This document shows positions 17,234 to 27,600 of a DNA stretch of 64,000 nucleotides, in pieces. Origin of the DNA: Ketobacter sp964016105 (GTDB lineage Bacteria > Pseudomonadota > Gammaproteobacteria > Pseudomonadales > Ketobacteraceae); NCBI GenBank assembly GCA_964016105.1, contig CAXHEX010000005.1, forward strand, positions 124,001-188,000, read 5' to 3'. A model generated the notes under the pieces. That model was not told the DNA's origin, made no database searches, and worked only from the letters and a program-made list of their open reading frames with translations. The stretch's first letter is position 1; each line of letters starts with the position of its first letter. The position numbers were made by a program, and so were the translations under genes.

Positions 17234-18520
17234 CTAAAACAACTTCACCGGAACAGCCGACATACCCCGCTGCTCAACGCCACCCACCAATTCCGGCGCC
17301 GGAGCAGAATCATCCATGCGAATATTGGGGAAGCGATCCATCAAGCTGTTGATGGCCACTAGCATTTCCTGTTTTGCCACTTCCAAGCCCAAACAACGGT
17401 GGGGCCCCAGGCCAAAGCCAAGGTGGACTTTGGGTTTACGGTAGATATAGTACACATCGGGGTTTTCCCACATGTCTGGGTCGCGGTTTGCGGAACCCAG
17501 ACACATGTCCACCCTTGAGCCAGCGGGTATCAGCATCCCTTCAAGTTCAACATCTTCTTTTACCAAACGGGGAAACACCGGGTCAGTTGGCATCCAACGG
17601 GCACCTTCTTCAATGGCCGCCAAAATTAAATTGCGATCGTCACGGCATGCCTGCCATAGTTCTGGATTGCTAAGCAGCTGATACAAAGTGATCCCCAATT
17701 GGCGCCAGGTTGTACCACCCCCCGCCAGCATAATAAGGCGTGCATAGGCAAAAATTTCGTCGTCAGTAAGAGCACGGGTATCGCCCTCTCCTGTTTCCAG
17801 CTGACATTTCACCAGATTGGTCACCACATCGTCACAGGGTTCCTGACGTCGGGACGTAATGATGTCGCGCAGCATGCGCTCCACTTCTTTTGCCGAGGCC
17901 ATCACCTGCTCCGGTGGCAGCACCCTTGCCTGAATGGTGCTTTTAAGCAAATGGTCGCGAAACGCCAATGCGTCATCACCACTTAGCCCCATACCCTGGG
18001 TAACAATGTTCACCGGCAGCCGAGCGCATAAATCCTGGTTCAGGTCCGCACCGTCTTTTTTCTGTTCCAACCGATCCACTAACGCCTCGACGGAATTTTC
18101 AATCCAATTTTTCTTCCACCAACTGATGGCTCTGGGTTTGATAAACATAGGTTGAACCATACTGCGGTAACGCTTGTGCTCGTCACCCACCATTTTCAAT
18201 ATGACTTTACCCAGACGCTGTACCCCAAGACTCTCCTCGTATACTTCAGACGAGAACAACATATTTTCTCGTAGGGCGCGCTCACATAATTTGTAACTGA
18301 ACAAGGTATAGTGTTGGCGCTTCTGGGTAAACGCATTTTGAATTTCTGGCATGCCCAACAATTCGCGCAATGACCCTTTTATAACGGGAGCCTGATCCCG
18401 TAACGCACCCATTTTCAGGGACAAATCACCTAACAGGTCCCCACCAATGGAAGTGGCCTCTTCTTTTACATCAAATAGCTTTTCATAAAGTTTATCGTCT
18501 GATACGAGTTTTTCTGCCAT
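17234..18520 (-). CDS. Cytochrome P450 (second), lacking the I-helix acid
   Basis: A 428-residue P450 with ExxR (E305-R308) and haem loop 'FGLGPHRCLG' (369-378, Cys376). The I-helix reads AGGGTT (266-271): the Thr is present, but the Asp/Glu before it is Gly, so proton delivery must differ from standard P450s. It lies one base from the thiolase-like gene and 45 bases downstream of an SDR, in a minus-strand operon that also encodes aldehyde dehydrogenase and an acyl-CoA ligase. Together they suggest hydroxylation, oxidation to the acid, CoA activation and cleavage of a side chain. Confidence 0.92.
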   Translation of the reverse strand: MAEKLVSDDKLYEKLFDVKEEATSIGGDLLGDLSLKMGALRDQAPVIKGSLRELLGMPEIQNAFTQKRQHYTLFSYKLCERALRENMLFSSEVYEESLGVQRLGKVILKMVGDEHKRYRSMVQPMFIKPRAISWWKKNWIENSVEALVDRLEQKKDGADLNQDLCARLPVNIVTQGMGLSGDDALAFRDHLLKSTIQARVLPPEQVMASAKEVERMLRDIITSRRQEPCDDVVTNLVKCQLETGEGDTRALTDDEIFAYARLIMLAGGGTTWRQLGITLYQLLSNPELWQACRDDRNLILAAIEEGARWMPTDPVFPRLVKEDVELEGMLIPAGSRVDMCLGSANRDPDMWENPDVYYIYRKPKVHLGFGLGPHRCLGLEVAKQEMLVAINSLMDRFPNIRMDDSAPAPELVGGVEQRGMSAVPVKLF

Positions 18521-18565
18521 GTTGCACCTCGGCTATTTTTGTTCACTTTACGTTGAGTAAATTCA

Positions 18566-19345
18566 TTATCGACTGAGGGGCTTGCCCGCTGCCAAACCGC
18601 CATCCACCGGTAAGTTAACACCGGTGATATTGGACGCCAGATCCGACGCCAAAAACAAAGCCGCAGCTGCGCATTCTTCAGGTTCAATCACTCGCCCTAA
18701 AGGATGCAACGCGCCCGTATGCTGCCGGGCAGCCTCATTGTTTTTCAACGCACCGCCACCAAAATTGGTGGGCATGGCACCAGGACAAACCGCATTGACT
18801 CGAATCCCTTTGTTGGCCACTTCCAACGCCAAGGTACGGGTAAGGGTTGTGATAGCGCCCTTACTGGAACCATACAGCACACCACCAAAACCAATTATTC
18901 CGGCAACGGACGCTGTGGTGACAATGGCTCCGCCACTGTTTTGCCCATCAAATTGGCGAATGGCAGACTGACAGCCGTGTATAACGCCATTGATATTCAC
19001 AGCGGTGAGACGTTCCATATCCTGATCGGTGGCATCCATAAAGGTCTGACCAGGGCGAGTGGTAATACCTGCGTTGTTGTACATCACATCCAGGCGACCA
19101 AACTGTTCAACCGCCTGTTTGATCAAACCATCCACCGATTCTTTATCCGTCACATCACACACCACCGCAAGCGCTTCGCCACCCTTGGCTTTGACCGCTT
19201 CAGCCGTATCATTAACAGATTGACTGTCGATATCCGCTGCCACCACCTTTGCACCATGCTCTGCAAACAGCAAACACGCTGCCCGCCCCACGCCGGAACC
19301 GGCTCCTGTGATAATGGTCACCTTGTTTTCTAACAATCCTTTCAT
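18566..19345 (-). CDS. Short-chain dehydrogenase/reductase
   Basis: A 259-residue classical SDR with every catalytic element: 'TGAGSGVGR' (NAD-binding; the Asp in 'VVAADIDSQ' favours NAD(H)), NNAG, catalytic Ser in 'TTASVAG' and YxxxK in 'LYGSSKGA', and 'VNAVCPGAMPT'. It oxidises or reduces an alcohol/ketone. It sits between the aldehyde dehydrogenase and the P450 in the same operon, consistent with oxidising a P450-made alcohol. Substrate not determinable. Confidence 0.92.
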   Translation of the reverse strand: MKGLLENKVTIITGAGSGVGRAACLLFAEHGAKVVAADIDSQSVNDTAEAVKAKGGEALAVVCDVTDKESVDGLIKQAVEQFGRLDVMYNNAGITTRPGQTFMDATDQDMERLTAVNINGVIHGCQSAIRQFDGQNSGGAIVTTASVAGIIGFGGVLYGSSKGAITTLTRTLALEVANKGIRVNAVCPGAMPTNFGGGALKNNEAARQHTGALHPLGRVIEPEECAAAALFLASDLASNITGVNLPVDGGLAAGKPLSR

Positions 19346-19373
19346 GCTTCAGCCCCTCATTATTTTTTTGTCA

Positions 19374-20840
19374 TCAGCCTATATTGAGACAAGTCAGCTG
19401 TTGATAAATACGTATTCCTTCAACACCCCGCTCTCTACCGATACCGCTGCTTCTCTGGCCGCCGGAAGACGCGTAAGCACTCATCACACCGCAATTGACA
19501 TTGACGGTGCCACTCTTAATTTTAAGCGCCAGCTCCAGCGCCTGTTTCTTATCATTGCCGTGGATGTAGCCGGATAGCCCAAAACGGGAATCGTTCGCCA
19601 TCTCCACAGCGTGATCCAGATCTCTATAACCCATAACCGAAACCACCGGCCCAAAAATTTCATCTTGCGCCGCTGGGTTTTTATTGTCGGGCAAGTCCAG
19701 CACCGTTGGCTCGAAAAAGTAGCCGCTACTTAGGTGCTCCGGTCGCTTACCTCCCGCCACCAATTTACCGCCATGCTCCAGAGCCGCCTTCACAAAATAT
19801 TCGCAACGCTCCACTTGCTCCGCGCTTATCACTGGGCCCATCTGGCTCTCTGTTGAATCTGCAGGGCCAATTTTGATGCGCGACAATGCGCCGCCCAACT
19901 TAGCCAGCAGCTCCGCTTTACTTTCTTCGGGCACAAAAACCCGTGTACCCAACGCACAACCCTGCCCCGAATGAGCCAGCGCCACGCCCATGGCCGCAGG
20001 CAAAAACCGATCCAATGCGTCGGGCATAAAAATCTGCGCCGATTTACCACCCAACTCCAGTTGCAAACGTTTCATGGAGGGCGCCGCTTGAGCCATGATC
20101 AATTCGCCCACTTTGGATGAACCGGTAAAGGCCACCATGTCTACACTAGGGTGCTGGGTAAGTAACTGGCCGCCTTCGAGACCCGGCTCCAACACAATAT
20201 TTAATACACCTTTCGGCAAACCCGCTTCTGTTGCAGCCTCAGCAAACAACATGGCCGACAACGGGGTGAGAGGACTTGGACGCAGCACCACGGTATTACC
20301 CGCCATAAGTGCGGGCATGATCTTCCAGACGGCGGTGTAAAAAGGAAAGTTGTAGGCCGCTATGGCCGCCACTACCCCAATGGGCGTGTATCGACGCAGA
20401 CTTTGCACCGCTTGCCCCATGGGATTAATTCGCTCGTTTAGCGGCAACGGGTTTTCTTCTATCTCCGGTAGGGACAGAAACAAATCAATTATTTCTGAGC
20501 CATGACGCAGCGGTGAGGCCACCTGAGCGTGCATCACCGATGTGGCTTTTGGGCAACCGGCCTCAGCCACAACCAGATCAGTGATGGCATCTGCTTTTTT
20601 GGCTAACGCCACCATAAATCGCCGCAATAATTCAGCTCGGCGAATGGAGCTAAGCTCGCTCCATTCACCACTATCAAAACAGTCACGAGCCCCGGCGATT
20701 GCCGCTTCAACTTGATCTAAACTCATGCCACTAAGGCGAGTTAATTCGCGCCCAGTAGAGGGATCTTCAACTATTAAAGTGTCACCCTGGCCTTCAATTA
20801 GTTCACCCGCAATGTAGCCGGCGTGCTTCGGTATATTCAT
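19374..20840 (-). CDS. Aldehyde dehydrogenase, NAD(P)-dependent
   Basis: A 488-residue aldehyde dehydrogenase with oxyanion Asn164 in 'YNFPF', the cofactor motif 'FTGSSKVG', general base Glu262 in 'LELGGKSAQ' and the catalytic Cys295 in 'GQGCALGTR'. It oxidises an aldehyde to the acid. It is the second gene of the operon, 41 bases after the acyl-CoA ligase, which could then activate the product acid. No truncation or odd residue seen. Confidence 0.94.
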   Translation of the reverse strand: MNIPKHAGYIAGELIEGQGDTLIVEDPSTGRELTRLSGMSLDQVEAAIAGARDCFDSGEWSELSSIRRAELLRRFMVALAKKADAITDLVVAEAGCPKATSVMHAQVASPLRHGSEIIDLFLSLPEIEENPLPLNERINPMGQAVQSLRRYTPIGVVAAIAAYNFPFYTAVWKIMPALMAGNTVVLRPSPLTPLSAMLFAEAATEAGLPKGVLNIVLEPGLEGGQLLTQHPSVDMVAFTGSSKVGELIMAQAAPSMKRLQLELGGKSAQIFMPDALDRFLPAAMGVALAHSGQGCALGTRVFVPEESKAELLAKLGGALSRIKIGPADSTESQMGPVISAEQVERCEYFVKAALEHGGKLVAGGKRPEHLSSGYFFEPTVLDLPDNKNPAAQDEIFGPVVSVMGYRDLDHAVEMANDSRFGLSGYIHGNDKKQALELALKIKSGTVNVNCGVMSAYASSGGQRSSGIGRERGVEGIRIYQQLTCLNIG

Positions 20841-20881
20841 GAGTACCCTTTATGATTATTGATTGTTTTTATTGTGTGGTG

Positions 20882-22465
20882 CTACTCAAACAACGCTCTA
20901 ACCGCGGATTGGTTCACTTTGTAAGATAACTCAGTCCGCGGCAGGGCCTTAACAAAACGCCACTGGGTGGGAATATGAGTTGCTAGCACCCGCTCCCGCA
21001 AAAATGGCTTTAATTGTTCTTCCGTTACAGCGCAGGCACCCTCTTTGGCACCCTCTTTGGCACCCTCTTTTAACACCACCGCGGCCACTGGCACCTGACC
21101 CAGTCGATGATCCTTAATACCCACCACCGCCGCTGCACTGACAGCGGGATGTTGCACTAAAGCCTGCTCAACCGTCTCGGGAAGAATTTTGAACCCGCCA
21201 CGAAAAATGGCACCATCGGCCCGGCCACGGATAAACAAATAACCATCATCATCAATAACGGCGAGGTCAGTAGTGCGAATCCAGTGTTCCCCTATGCGTG
21301 GCGAGACCACCTCCAAGATACCTTCTTGACCCGCCTTCAGCTCTTCACCCCTGTTCGGATCAATAACTCGTAGCTTAACTCCCGCCATGGGCTTACCCAC
21401 GCTGCCTAGTTTTTGTTTGCCTTCAGCCTGATATAAATCGGGCGTCATTCGAACTACAGGACCACCAAACTCGGTGGCACCATAGGCCAACAAGATGGGT
21501 ATATTGTATTTATCCTGAAAGGTTTTCTGCACTTCTGGATCCAAGGGTGCCGCACCCGCACCGATCATTCTGAGGCTGGCTAAATCTTCTTTGGCCACCT
21601 CTTCATCTAGCAGCATTTGAATACCTGCCGGCGGCAATCCACCGGCAACAGGCCGGTACTTCACAACGAAATCGCGCCAATCATGAATGTTAAATCGCTC
21701 GAGCAACACAATTCGGCGACCACTTAGAATCGCTGGCAAGGTGGAATACAATCCTGAAATATTGCCTATGGGGAAATACAATAACGCCGGTTCTCGCTGA
21801 TCTGAATGACCTGGAGAGGGTGCAGCCGCCAAAGCGGCGTTGATATCCCGTACCACTGAATCAAAACTAATGGAAAATGGCTTGGGTTTACCGGTGGTGC
21901 CACTGGTTAGTAGATCGATTGTTAGTTGGCCTGGTAGCTGGTCTGCCTGTTTATCTGATATGTCATCTGATAGGTCATGTGTCTGCTCATCACCAACGCT
22001 GTTATCCCTGGCGCTCTTATCAGGCGCATTCTCGGCATAGGCGGTGAAGGCATCAAATCCTATGGCAGCCATATCTTGCTGAACCACGGCCTCTCTCATT
22101 TCTGAACTGAAATCTTCAGACATGGCCAAGACCGCCGCGGGTTTGCCGGCTTTTAACGCTTCTGCGATACCCTGGGGCGATTGAAACGGATAGATCATTT
22201 GTACGCAAAAACCGCCAGAGACCAATTTGATAAAGGCCGCCAAGATGGCAGGATGATTACGAGAAACCAGGGCAACCTTGGAGCCCGCCGCCACCTCACT
22301 GGCAGCCAGCAATGCGCCCACCTGATCAGCCAGTTGAGCCAGGTCTCCCCATGTTAACCAATCATGTTCGAACTCAATGGCTGCCACATCTGCGGGAAAA
22401 TCAAAAACCGCAGCGGCTAACTGATCAAGTCTGGTGAGATTCCCCTTTGAAAATTGTTCCTGCAT
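20882..22465 (-). CDS. AMP-dependent acyl-CoA synthetase/ligase
   Basis: A 527-residue ANL-superfamily ligase: P-loop 'LLTSGTTGKPKP', 'YGATEFGGPVV' (A5), 'TTDLAVIDDDGYLFIRGRADGAIFRGGFKI' (A7-A8) and a C-terminal Lys in 'LSYKVNQ'. It would convert a carboxylic acid to its CoA thioester through an acyl-AMP. It is the first gene of the operon 22465 to 15632. Near residues 465-477 there is a Lys-Glu-Gly-Ala repeat encoded by a 12-bp tandem repeat. Operator copy 5 lies 75 bases upstream. Confidence 0.93.
   Translation of the reverse strand: MQEQFSKGNLTRLDQLAAAVFDFPADVAAIEFEHDWLTWGDLAQLADQVGALLAASEVAAGSKVALVSRNHPAILAAFIKLVSGGFCVQMIYPFQSPQGIAEALKAGKPAAVLAMSEDFSSEMREAVVQQDMAAIGFDAFTAYAENAPDKSARDNSVGDEQTHDLSDDISDKQADQLPGQLTIDLLTSGTTGKPKPFSISFDSVVRDINAALAAAPSPGHSDQREPALLYFPIGNISGLYSTLPAILSGRRIVLLERFNIHDWRDFVVKYRPVAGGLPPAGIQMLLDEEVAKEDLASLRMIGAGAAPLDPEVQKTFQDKYNIPILLAYGATEFGGPVVRMTPDLYQAEGKQKLGSVGKPMAGVKLRVIDPNRGEELKAGQEGILEVVSPRIGEHWIRTTDLAVIDDDGYLFIRGRADGAIFRGGFKILPETVEQALVQHPAVSAAAVVGIKDHRLGQVPVAAVVLKEGAKEGAKEGACAVTEEQLKPFLRERVLATHIPTQWRFVKALPRTELSYKVNQSAVRALFE
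21035..21070. repeat. Three perfect 12-bp tandem repeats inside the ligase gene
   Basis: Three identical copies of GGCACCCTCTTT (21035-21046, 21047-21058, 21059-21070; coding strand AAAGAGGGTGCC) add KEGA units between two C-terminal domain elements. The unit length is a multiple of three, so copy-number change keeps the frame. Confidence 0.95.
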
Positions 22466-22539
22466 GAACGATCGCCAATGTCTATTTTTTTATTGTTGAT
22501 AGATTTGACGCTCACTATAGCCCTAGCAGCCACCAAAAA

Positions 22540-22554
22540 GCAACTAGCTGTTGC
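22540..22554. promoter_or_regulatory. Putative operator, GCAAC-N5-GTTGC copy 5
   Basis: GCAAC-TAGCT-GTTGC, 75 bases upstream of the acyl-CoA ligase that heads the six-gene minus-strand operon. Same arms as copies at 4385, 6513, 11451 and 14040. Confidence 0.65.
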
Positions 22555-22568
22555 CAATAATAGCAAGA

Positions 22569-23186
22569 CTAGTTCAATAGGATTAAATGATTGGGAAGCT
22601 CATTTTTCTCGGTTGTGGCAGGGGCGTGCTGCTGTAACAGCTCACCGCAGGAGGAAATACAGCTTTTTAGCCCCAATAGGGTCTGCTTACGCTGAATACT
22701 GGCTATCAGGTCATCAACTAGAACCCGCCATTGCTCATTGCTCACATGCTGACTGATACCGCGATCGGCTATGATCTCTACATAATGCTCAGCCTCAGCA
22801 ATAAACAACAGAACACCCGTTTCGCCTTTGGTGTGGTGCAAATTGTTCTCCAAAAACTGGCTGCGCGCCAGGTTTCTTGCCCGCCAATGTTTTACTGACT
22901 TTGGCACCAGAGCCAACTTTATGGCGGGAATCCTGAAAAGTAGAGCAAGAGCGATAAAATTACCCCATTGCAAAATCAGTAACTCGTCGCCACTGAACCA
23001 AAACGGGGTAAACTTAAAAACCACAGGAACTAATAATGCAATAAAAGCAGCCCAAAGCGTGGGGATAAAATGGTAGTCATCCACTTGCCGCGCCAGCACC
23101 GTTACCAGTTCGGCATCGGTATGCTTTTCCACTTCAGCAATGCTGGCCGCCACCTGATCCAATTCTGTTTGCGTCAGTAAACCCAT
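22569..23186 (-). CDS. TPM-domain membrane protein (TPM_phosphatase family)
   Basis: About 205 residues from ATG 23186, which overlaps the stop of the preceding gene (TAATG). It begins 'MGLLTQTELDQVAASIAEVEKHTDAELVTVLARQ', the TPM domain opening, has two membrane segments (~45-90) and then 'GVLLFIAEAEHYVEIIADRGISQHVSNEQW', a conserved TPM stretch. It is the third gene of a LemA-TPM-TPM operon, an arrangement common in bacteria. The biochemical role of these envelope proteins is poorly known. Confidence 0.85.
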   Translation of the reverse strand: MGLLTQTELDQVAASIAEVEKHTDAELVTVLARQVDDYHFIPTLWAAFIALLVPVVFKFTPFWFSGDELLILQWGNFIALALLFRIPAIKLALVPKSVKHWRARNLARSQFLENNLHHTKGETGVLLFIAEAEHYVEIIADRGISQHVSNEQWRVLVDDLIASIQRKQTLLGLKSCISSCGELLQQHAPATTEKNELPNHLILLN

Positions 23187-23896
23187 TACCATCCTCCCGA
23201 GGCACCGCCGCCGCCAAATCCACCGCCGCCACCAGAGAAACCACCACCGCCTCCGCCAAATCCGCCGCTGGAGCCGCCACCGAAGATACCACTCCTGCGT
23301 CTGCGGCTGGAGGTAACGCCTAAACCCCGAAATACGTTGTTAATGATAATGAGTAACACAATTATTACGAATACCCAGTCGAAGGCCGTACTCGAGGCAG
23401 CGGACTTGCGCATTTTGTATTGCCCCCCCAAGGCTTCAATAATTGACGTTACCCCTTGTTCAATACCTTGGCTGAACTGGCCTTTTTTAAAAGCAGGCCG
23501 AATCACTTTTTGAATAATGTTAGCGCTTATGGCGTCTGTTAATGTGCCTTCCAGGCCGTAGCCCACTTCGATTCTCATGCGACGTTCTGTTTTTGCCACG
23601 ATCAGCAATACACCATTATCTTTACCCTTTTGCCCAATGCCCCAATGACGCCCGAGCTGGTAGCCATAGGTGGCAATATCGTAACCCTGCAGGTTTGGTA
23701 AGGTCACGACCACAAGCTGGTTGCCGGTGGCATTTTCATGGGCCTTTAATTGCTCACTGATACGCTGCTCAATGGCGGCGTCCAACAGCCGGGCGTTGTC
23801 CACCACACGGCCGCTCAATTGAGGAAAGCTCGGTTGCGCAGCACCGTCAAACGCAACCAGCAAACCTATAAACAAAATAAAGAAAGAACGTGGCAC
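23186..23896 (-). CDS. TPM-domain protein with Gly-rich tail (YgcG family)
   Basis: A 236-residue exported protein: signal peptide 'FFILFIGLLVAFDGAAQ', TPM domain 'GRVVDNARLLDAAIEQRISEQLKAHENATGNQLVVVTLPNLQG' to 'GYGLEGTLTDAISANIIQKVIRPAFKKGQFSQG', one membrane helix ('WVFVIIVLLIIINNVF') and a Gly/Ser-rich C-terminal tail ('SSGGFGGGGGGFSGGG'). The start is GTG 23896, overlapping the LemA stop (TAGTG), which implies translational coupling. It belongs to the LemA-TPM operon. Confidence 0.88.
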   Translation of the reverse strand: MPRSFFILFIGLLVAFDGAAQPSFPQLSGRVVDNARLLDAAIEQRISEQLKAHENATGNQLVVVTLPNLQGYDIATYGYQLGRHWGIGQKGKDNGVLLIVAKTERRMRIEVGYGLEGTLTDAISANIIQKVIRPAFKKGQFSQGIEQGVTSIIEALGGQYKMRKSAASSTAFDWVFVIIVLLIIINNVFRGLGVTSSRRRRSGIFGGGSSGGFGGGGGGFSGGGGGFGGGGASGGW

Positions 23897-24504
23897 TAGA
23901 ACTCCACAACCGGCGCAGTTTCAGCACCGCTAGTGGTGGCTTCGTAAGTTTCACGCAGGGGCATGTCGCTATACAGCAGACTATGCCAGATGCGTCCGGG
24001 AAAGGTTCTGATTTCCGTGTTGTAGGCCCCCACAGCCTGAATAAAATCCCGGCGGGCCACCGAGATTCGGTTTTCTGTTCCCTCCAGCTGGGACTGCAGT
24101 GACAAAAAATTCTGATTCGCTTTTAGATCCGGATAACGCTCCACTACCACCATCAAACGGCTTAAAGCACTGCTCAACTGCCCCTGGGCAGCCTCGAATT
24201 GCTTGAGCTGTTCGGGGCTATTGAGAATGGAGCTGTCCACATTCATGGAACCCACTTTGGCACGGGCCTCTGTAACTGCCTGCAACGTTTCCCGTTCATG
24301 GGCAGCATAACCTTTAACCGTTGCCACCAGATTAGGTACCAAATCTGCACGACGCTGATATTGGTTCTCAACCTGAGCCCATTGCGCTTTAACCGCTTCA
24401 TCCAAAGTAGGAATGTTATTGACACCACAACCACTCAACTGAAAAAAGCACACCATCAAAATCCACAGCACAGACCATTTTCGCACGCTGATAGCCACAG
24501 TCAT
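23896..24504 (-). CDS. LemA family lipoprotein
   Basis: A 202-residue LemA protein from ATG 24504 (GGAG six bases upstream; the longer in-frame start is TTG). Lipobox 'FFQLSGC' gives an N-terminal lipid anchor. The LemA core is clear: 'WAQVENQYQRRADLVPNLVATVKGYAAHERETLQAVTEARAKVGS' and 'PDLKANQNFLSLQSQLEGTENRISVARRDFIQAVGAYNTEIRTFPG'. The family has a helical envelope fold with no agreed function. First gene of the operon with the two TPM proteins. Confidence 0.92.
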   Translation of the reverse strand: MTVAISVRKWSVLWILMVCFFQLSGCGVNNIPTLDEAVKAQWAQVENQYQRRADLVPNLVATVKGYAAHERETLQAVTEARAKVGSMNVDSSILNSPEQLKQFEAAQGQLSSALSRLMVVVERYPDLKANQNFLSLQSQLEGTENRISVARRDFIQAVGAYNTEIRTFPGRIWHSLLYSDMPLRETYEATTSGAETAPVVEF

Positions 24505-24594
24505 GTTGAACTCCAAATCCTAAATAGTTTGGGTTGCTAGTGTATTCAAATTACGAAACTAAATCCAAGGGTACCCCCAACCCTCCCACTAAGG

Positions 24595-24615
24595 AGCCCC
24601 CAGTATGGAGGGGCT
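24595..24615 (+). promoter_or_regulatory. Hairpin enclosing the start codon of the cyclase-like gene
   Basis: AGCCCC (24595-24600) and GGGGCT (24610-24615) pair across a 9-base loop that contains the ATG at 24605. The preceding AAGGAG (24591-24596) is the likely ribosome site and partly lies in the stem, so folding could hide the start. Weak evidence, from sequence only. Confidence 0.4.
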
Positions 24616-27600
24616 GTGCCGTTACGTAACTAAATTAGGATTTTTCGCTATATACAGGCATTGTGAAATCCTTTCTAACAAACTACTCAACAAATCCAAA
24701 AACGGGTACCCAAACTTCCATCCATTCCTTAACATAGAAGCCTATTCAGTAGAGGCAAATTCAACAAGGGTCGCTCAAGAAGGAATTACTTTTATCCCCA
24801 TGAAAACCCTGCGCTCACACACCACCATCCTGTTTGCAGATCTGGCGTCTTCCACTCAGTTAGGAGAGTCAATGGATCCTGAGCATTTTGCGTCACTGTT
24901 GAAACAGATGCGGGATATGGCAGAGACTGTGATTTCCAAGCATGGCGGCATCATCAACCAACTATACGGTGACGGCCTTATGGCGGCCTTCGGTTTTATG
25001 ACGCCACGGGAAGATGATGCTCTACGGGCAATCTCTGCGGCTCTGGAACTGAATGAATTAATCGCGACCCTGCCCCCCTTCCATGACAAGTATTCACAGC
25101 AACACACATTGCAATTGCACACAGGTGTTCACACCGATCTCGTCTTCGTTCAAGAAGGCGACAGTGTAATTGGGCGCTACAAGCTCACGGGCGATGCTCT
25201 GGTCATTGCCACAAAACTGTCCGACGCCGCTGCCCCCGGAGAAGTGATCGCCAGCGCCCCCACCATTTGCAATTTGCTGCCGTATTTCCAAACACAATAT
25301 CTGCCCAAACTACCGGTCAAAGGAAGACAGACTAGCCTGGAAGCCTACAAGGTATTTCGCCCCACGGGGGTTCGCACACGGTTTGAAGCCAGCAAAAATC
25401 GCGGTCTAACGCCCTTGATAGGAAGACAGGAACAACTTAACCAGATTGCCACCTATTTCAAGCAAAGCCAAATCCAGGGCTGTCACTATATTCAATTGTG
25501 TGGCGGTTCGGGCCTGGGTAAAACCCGATTGGCTGAGGAGTTTTTGCGGCAAGCGCCGAAACAGACAAAAATTCTCAAAGTGTATTGCAAACCAGAATAC
25601 ACAAGTGAGCGAGTACAACCGTTTGCTCAACTCCTAAACGCACTTTTCGGCCTCAATTCCAGCTTTCCCAAAAGTTATTCCCGGCAACGCTTTATACGGG
25701 TGCTACAGCAGAATTATCCATCTTTAATCTGCTTTCAAGCAGATTATCTATCACTGCTTGGCCTTAACCAGACCTGTCATCCAAAACCTGAAAACAACAA
25801 TGCAATATCTGCCATAACCGCATTGATCCAACACTTGACCAAGACCCGATCGTTGATCATCTATCTGGATGATTGGCACTTAGTGGATAACTCGACATCA
25901 GATAATTTAATTTCTATTATGCAATCGCTGCGTGATGATCCAGTTTTAATACTGACTACATCCGACACCCAGTGGCAGGGTTTTAACGATGCAGCAGGTG
26001 AGACACTGCATTTAGAGCCGTTAAACCACCAAGATTGCGGCAAGCTTGCATCTAAAATTTTTACTCCATTTCAGCTGAAACACTACGCGGATATGCTATT
26101 TGCACAATCCGGAGGCAATCCTCTCTATATTGAAGAGCTTTGTTATTCCATCCTGGCATCCACATCCCCACGTCTCTATGAAGGACAACTGGACTACGTT
26201 CCAGTGACTCTGGCAGGCTTGATAGGAGAGCAGTTAAGCCACCTACCCAAAGACATTTTTGAGCTGGTTAAAATAGGTGCCGTGCTGGGACGGAGTTTCC
26301 ATGGCAAATTATTTGAAACCATAGTGGGCGCACCTTTACGAGAAGATCAGGTCACAGCATTAGCCCGCTTAAATTTAATCGAAAGCGATGCCAACAAACA
26401 CACGTACTACTTTTGCAATGGCTTAACGCGCTCCGTGACGTACGAGAAAATAGGCTACTTTGATAAGCGGGAACTGCACATCCGCATAGCAAAAGTACTG
26501 GACCAAAACCCTGAACTAGGCGATAGCGCAACCCTGTTTGAACAACTGGCCTATCATCATCAGGGGGCAAAAAACTGGCCAGAAGCAGGACACTTTAGTG
26601 AACTAGCAGGGGATCAAGCACACCAGCGCATGGCCCTGGATGAAGCCGGCTCTCACTATAAGCGGGCATTGCACGCACTAGACCCTGCGACCTGTCCGGA
26701 CGGTGACTATGAAACCTGGAAACAGGTTCTAAACAAGTTTGGCTGGATAAGCGTATTCGACCCCCTGAAGGAATACAGTTATCCACTACAACGGGCTGCG
26801 ACCATAACGGAGAGAGAACAGGACTACCCGATGTTAGCCAAAACACAATATTGGCTGGCCTACCTGAACTATGCCATGGGGAACACGCGCGAAGCAGCGG
26901 AATATGGCAAATCCGCCCTGAGAATGGCGAGACACCTCAACATGTCATCGTTAAAAGTAGAAACCACTGCTTTATTGGGCCAAATTCACGGCGCGAGTGG
27001 CAACTATCAAACTGCCTTAACTTTACTAGATGAAGCCATTGACGCAAAGCAGAGCTATCGGTGTAACAAAGACTTGAGAACCGGCAGCAGCTACGCGCTC
27101 GCCTGTAAAGCGGCAATACTTGGAGATCAAGGTAACTTCTCCGCAGCCCAAAATTGCTTTAGTAAAGCACTAGCCATCCTGGATGGAACAGGTCATTTTC
27201 ATCTAGAGGGGTCCGTACTGGGGCTAAAAGCCGTGGTTCATCTTTGGCAGGGGAAATGGCAATCTGCAAAACAACTTGCGCAAAAAGCCTACGAAAAAGC
27301 GTCTCAGGTGAGCCGACCTTATATGTCGGGGCTGTACCTATCCATCGCCGCGTACGCGGAATGGAAAATTAACGGCAGTGAGATGGCGATTAAAACGGTA
27401 CTTTTTCAAACCCGCAACCTGGAGAAATACCATAGGCGACTGTATTTATCGCTGAATTACGGCTACCTTGCAGAAATGTATGCGAACACTGACAACTGGG
27501 GCCAAACACGAAACTTTGCCGCCCGCGCCATTAGGCGGGCACGCAAAAATGACCGGCTGGGGGAAGTTATGGCCTATCGAGCGTTGGCGATTGTTTCTGA

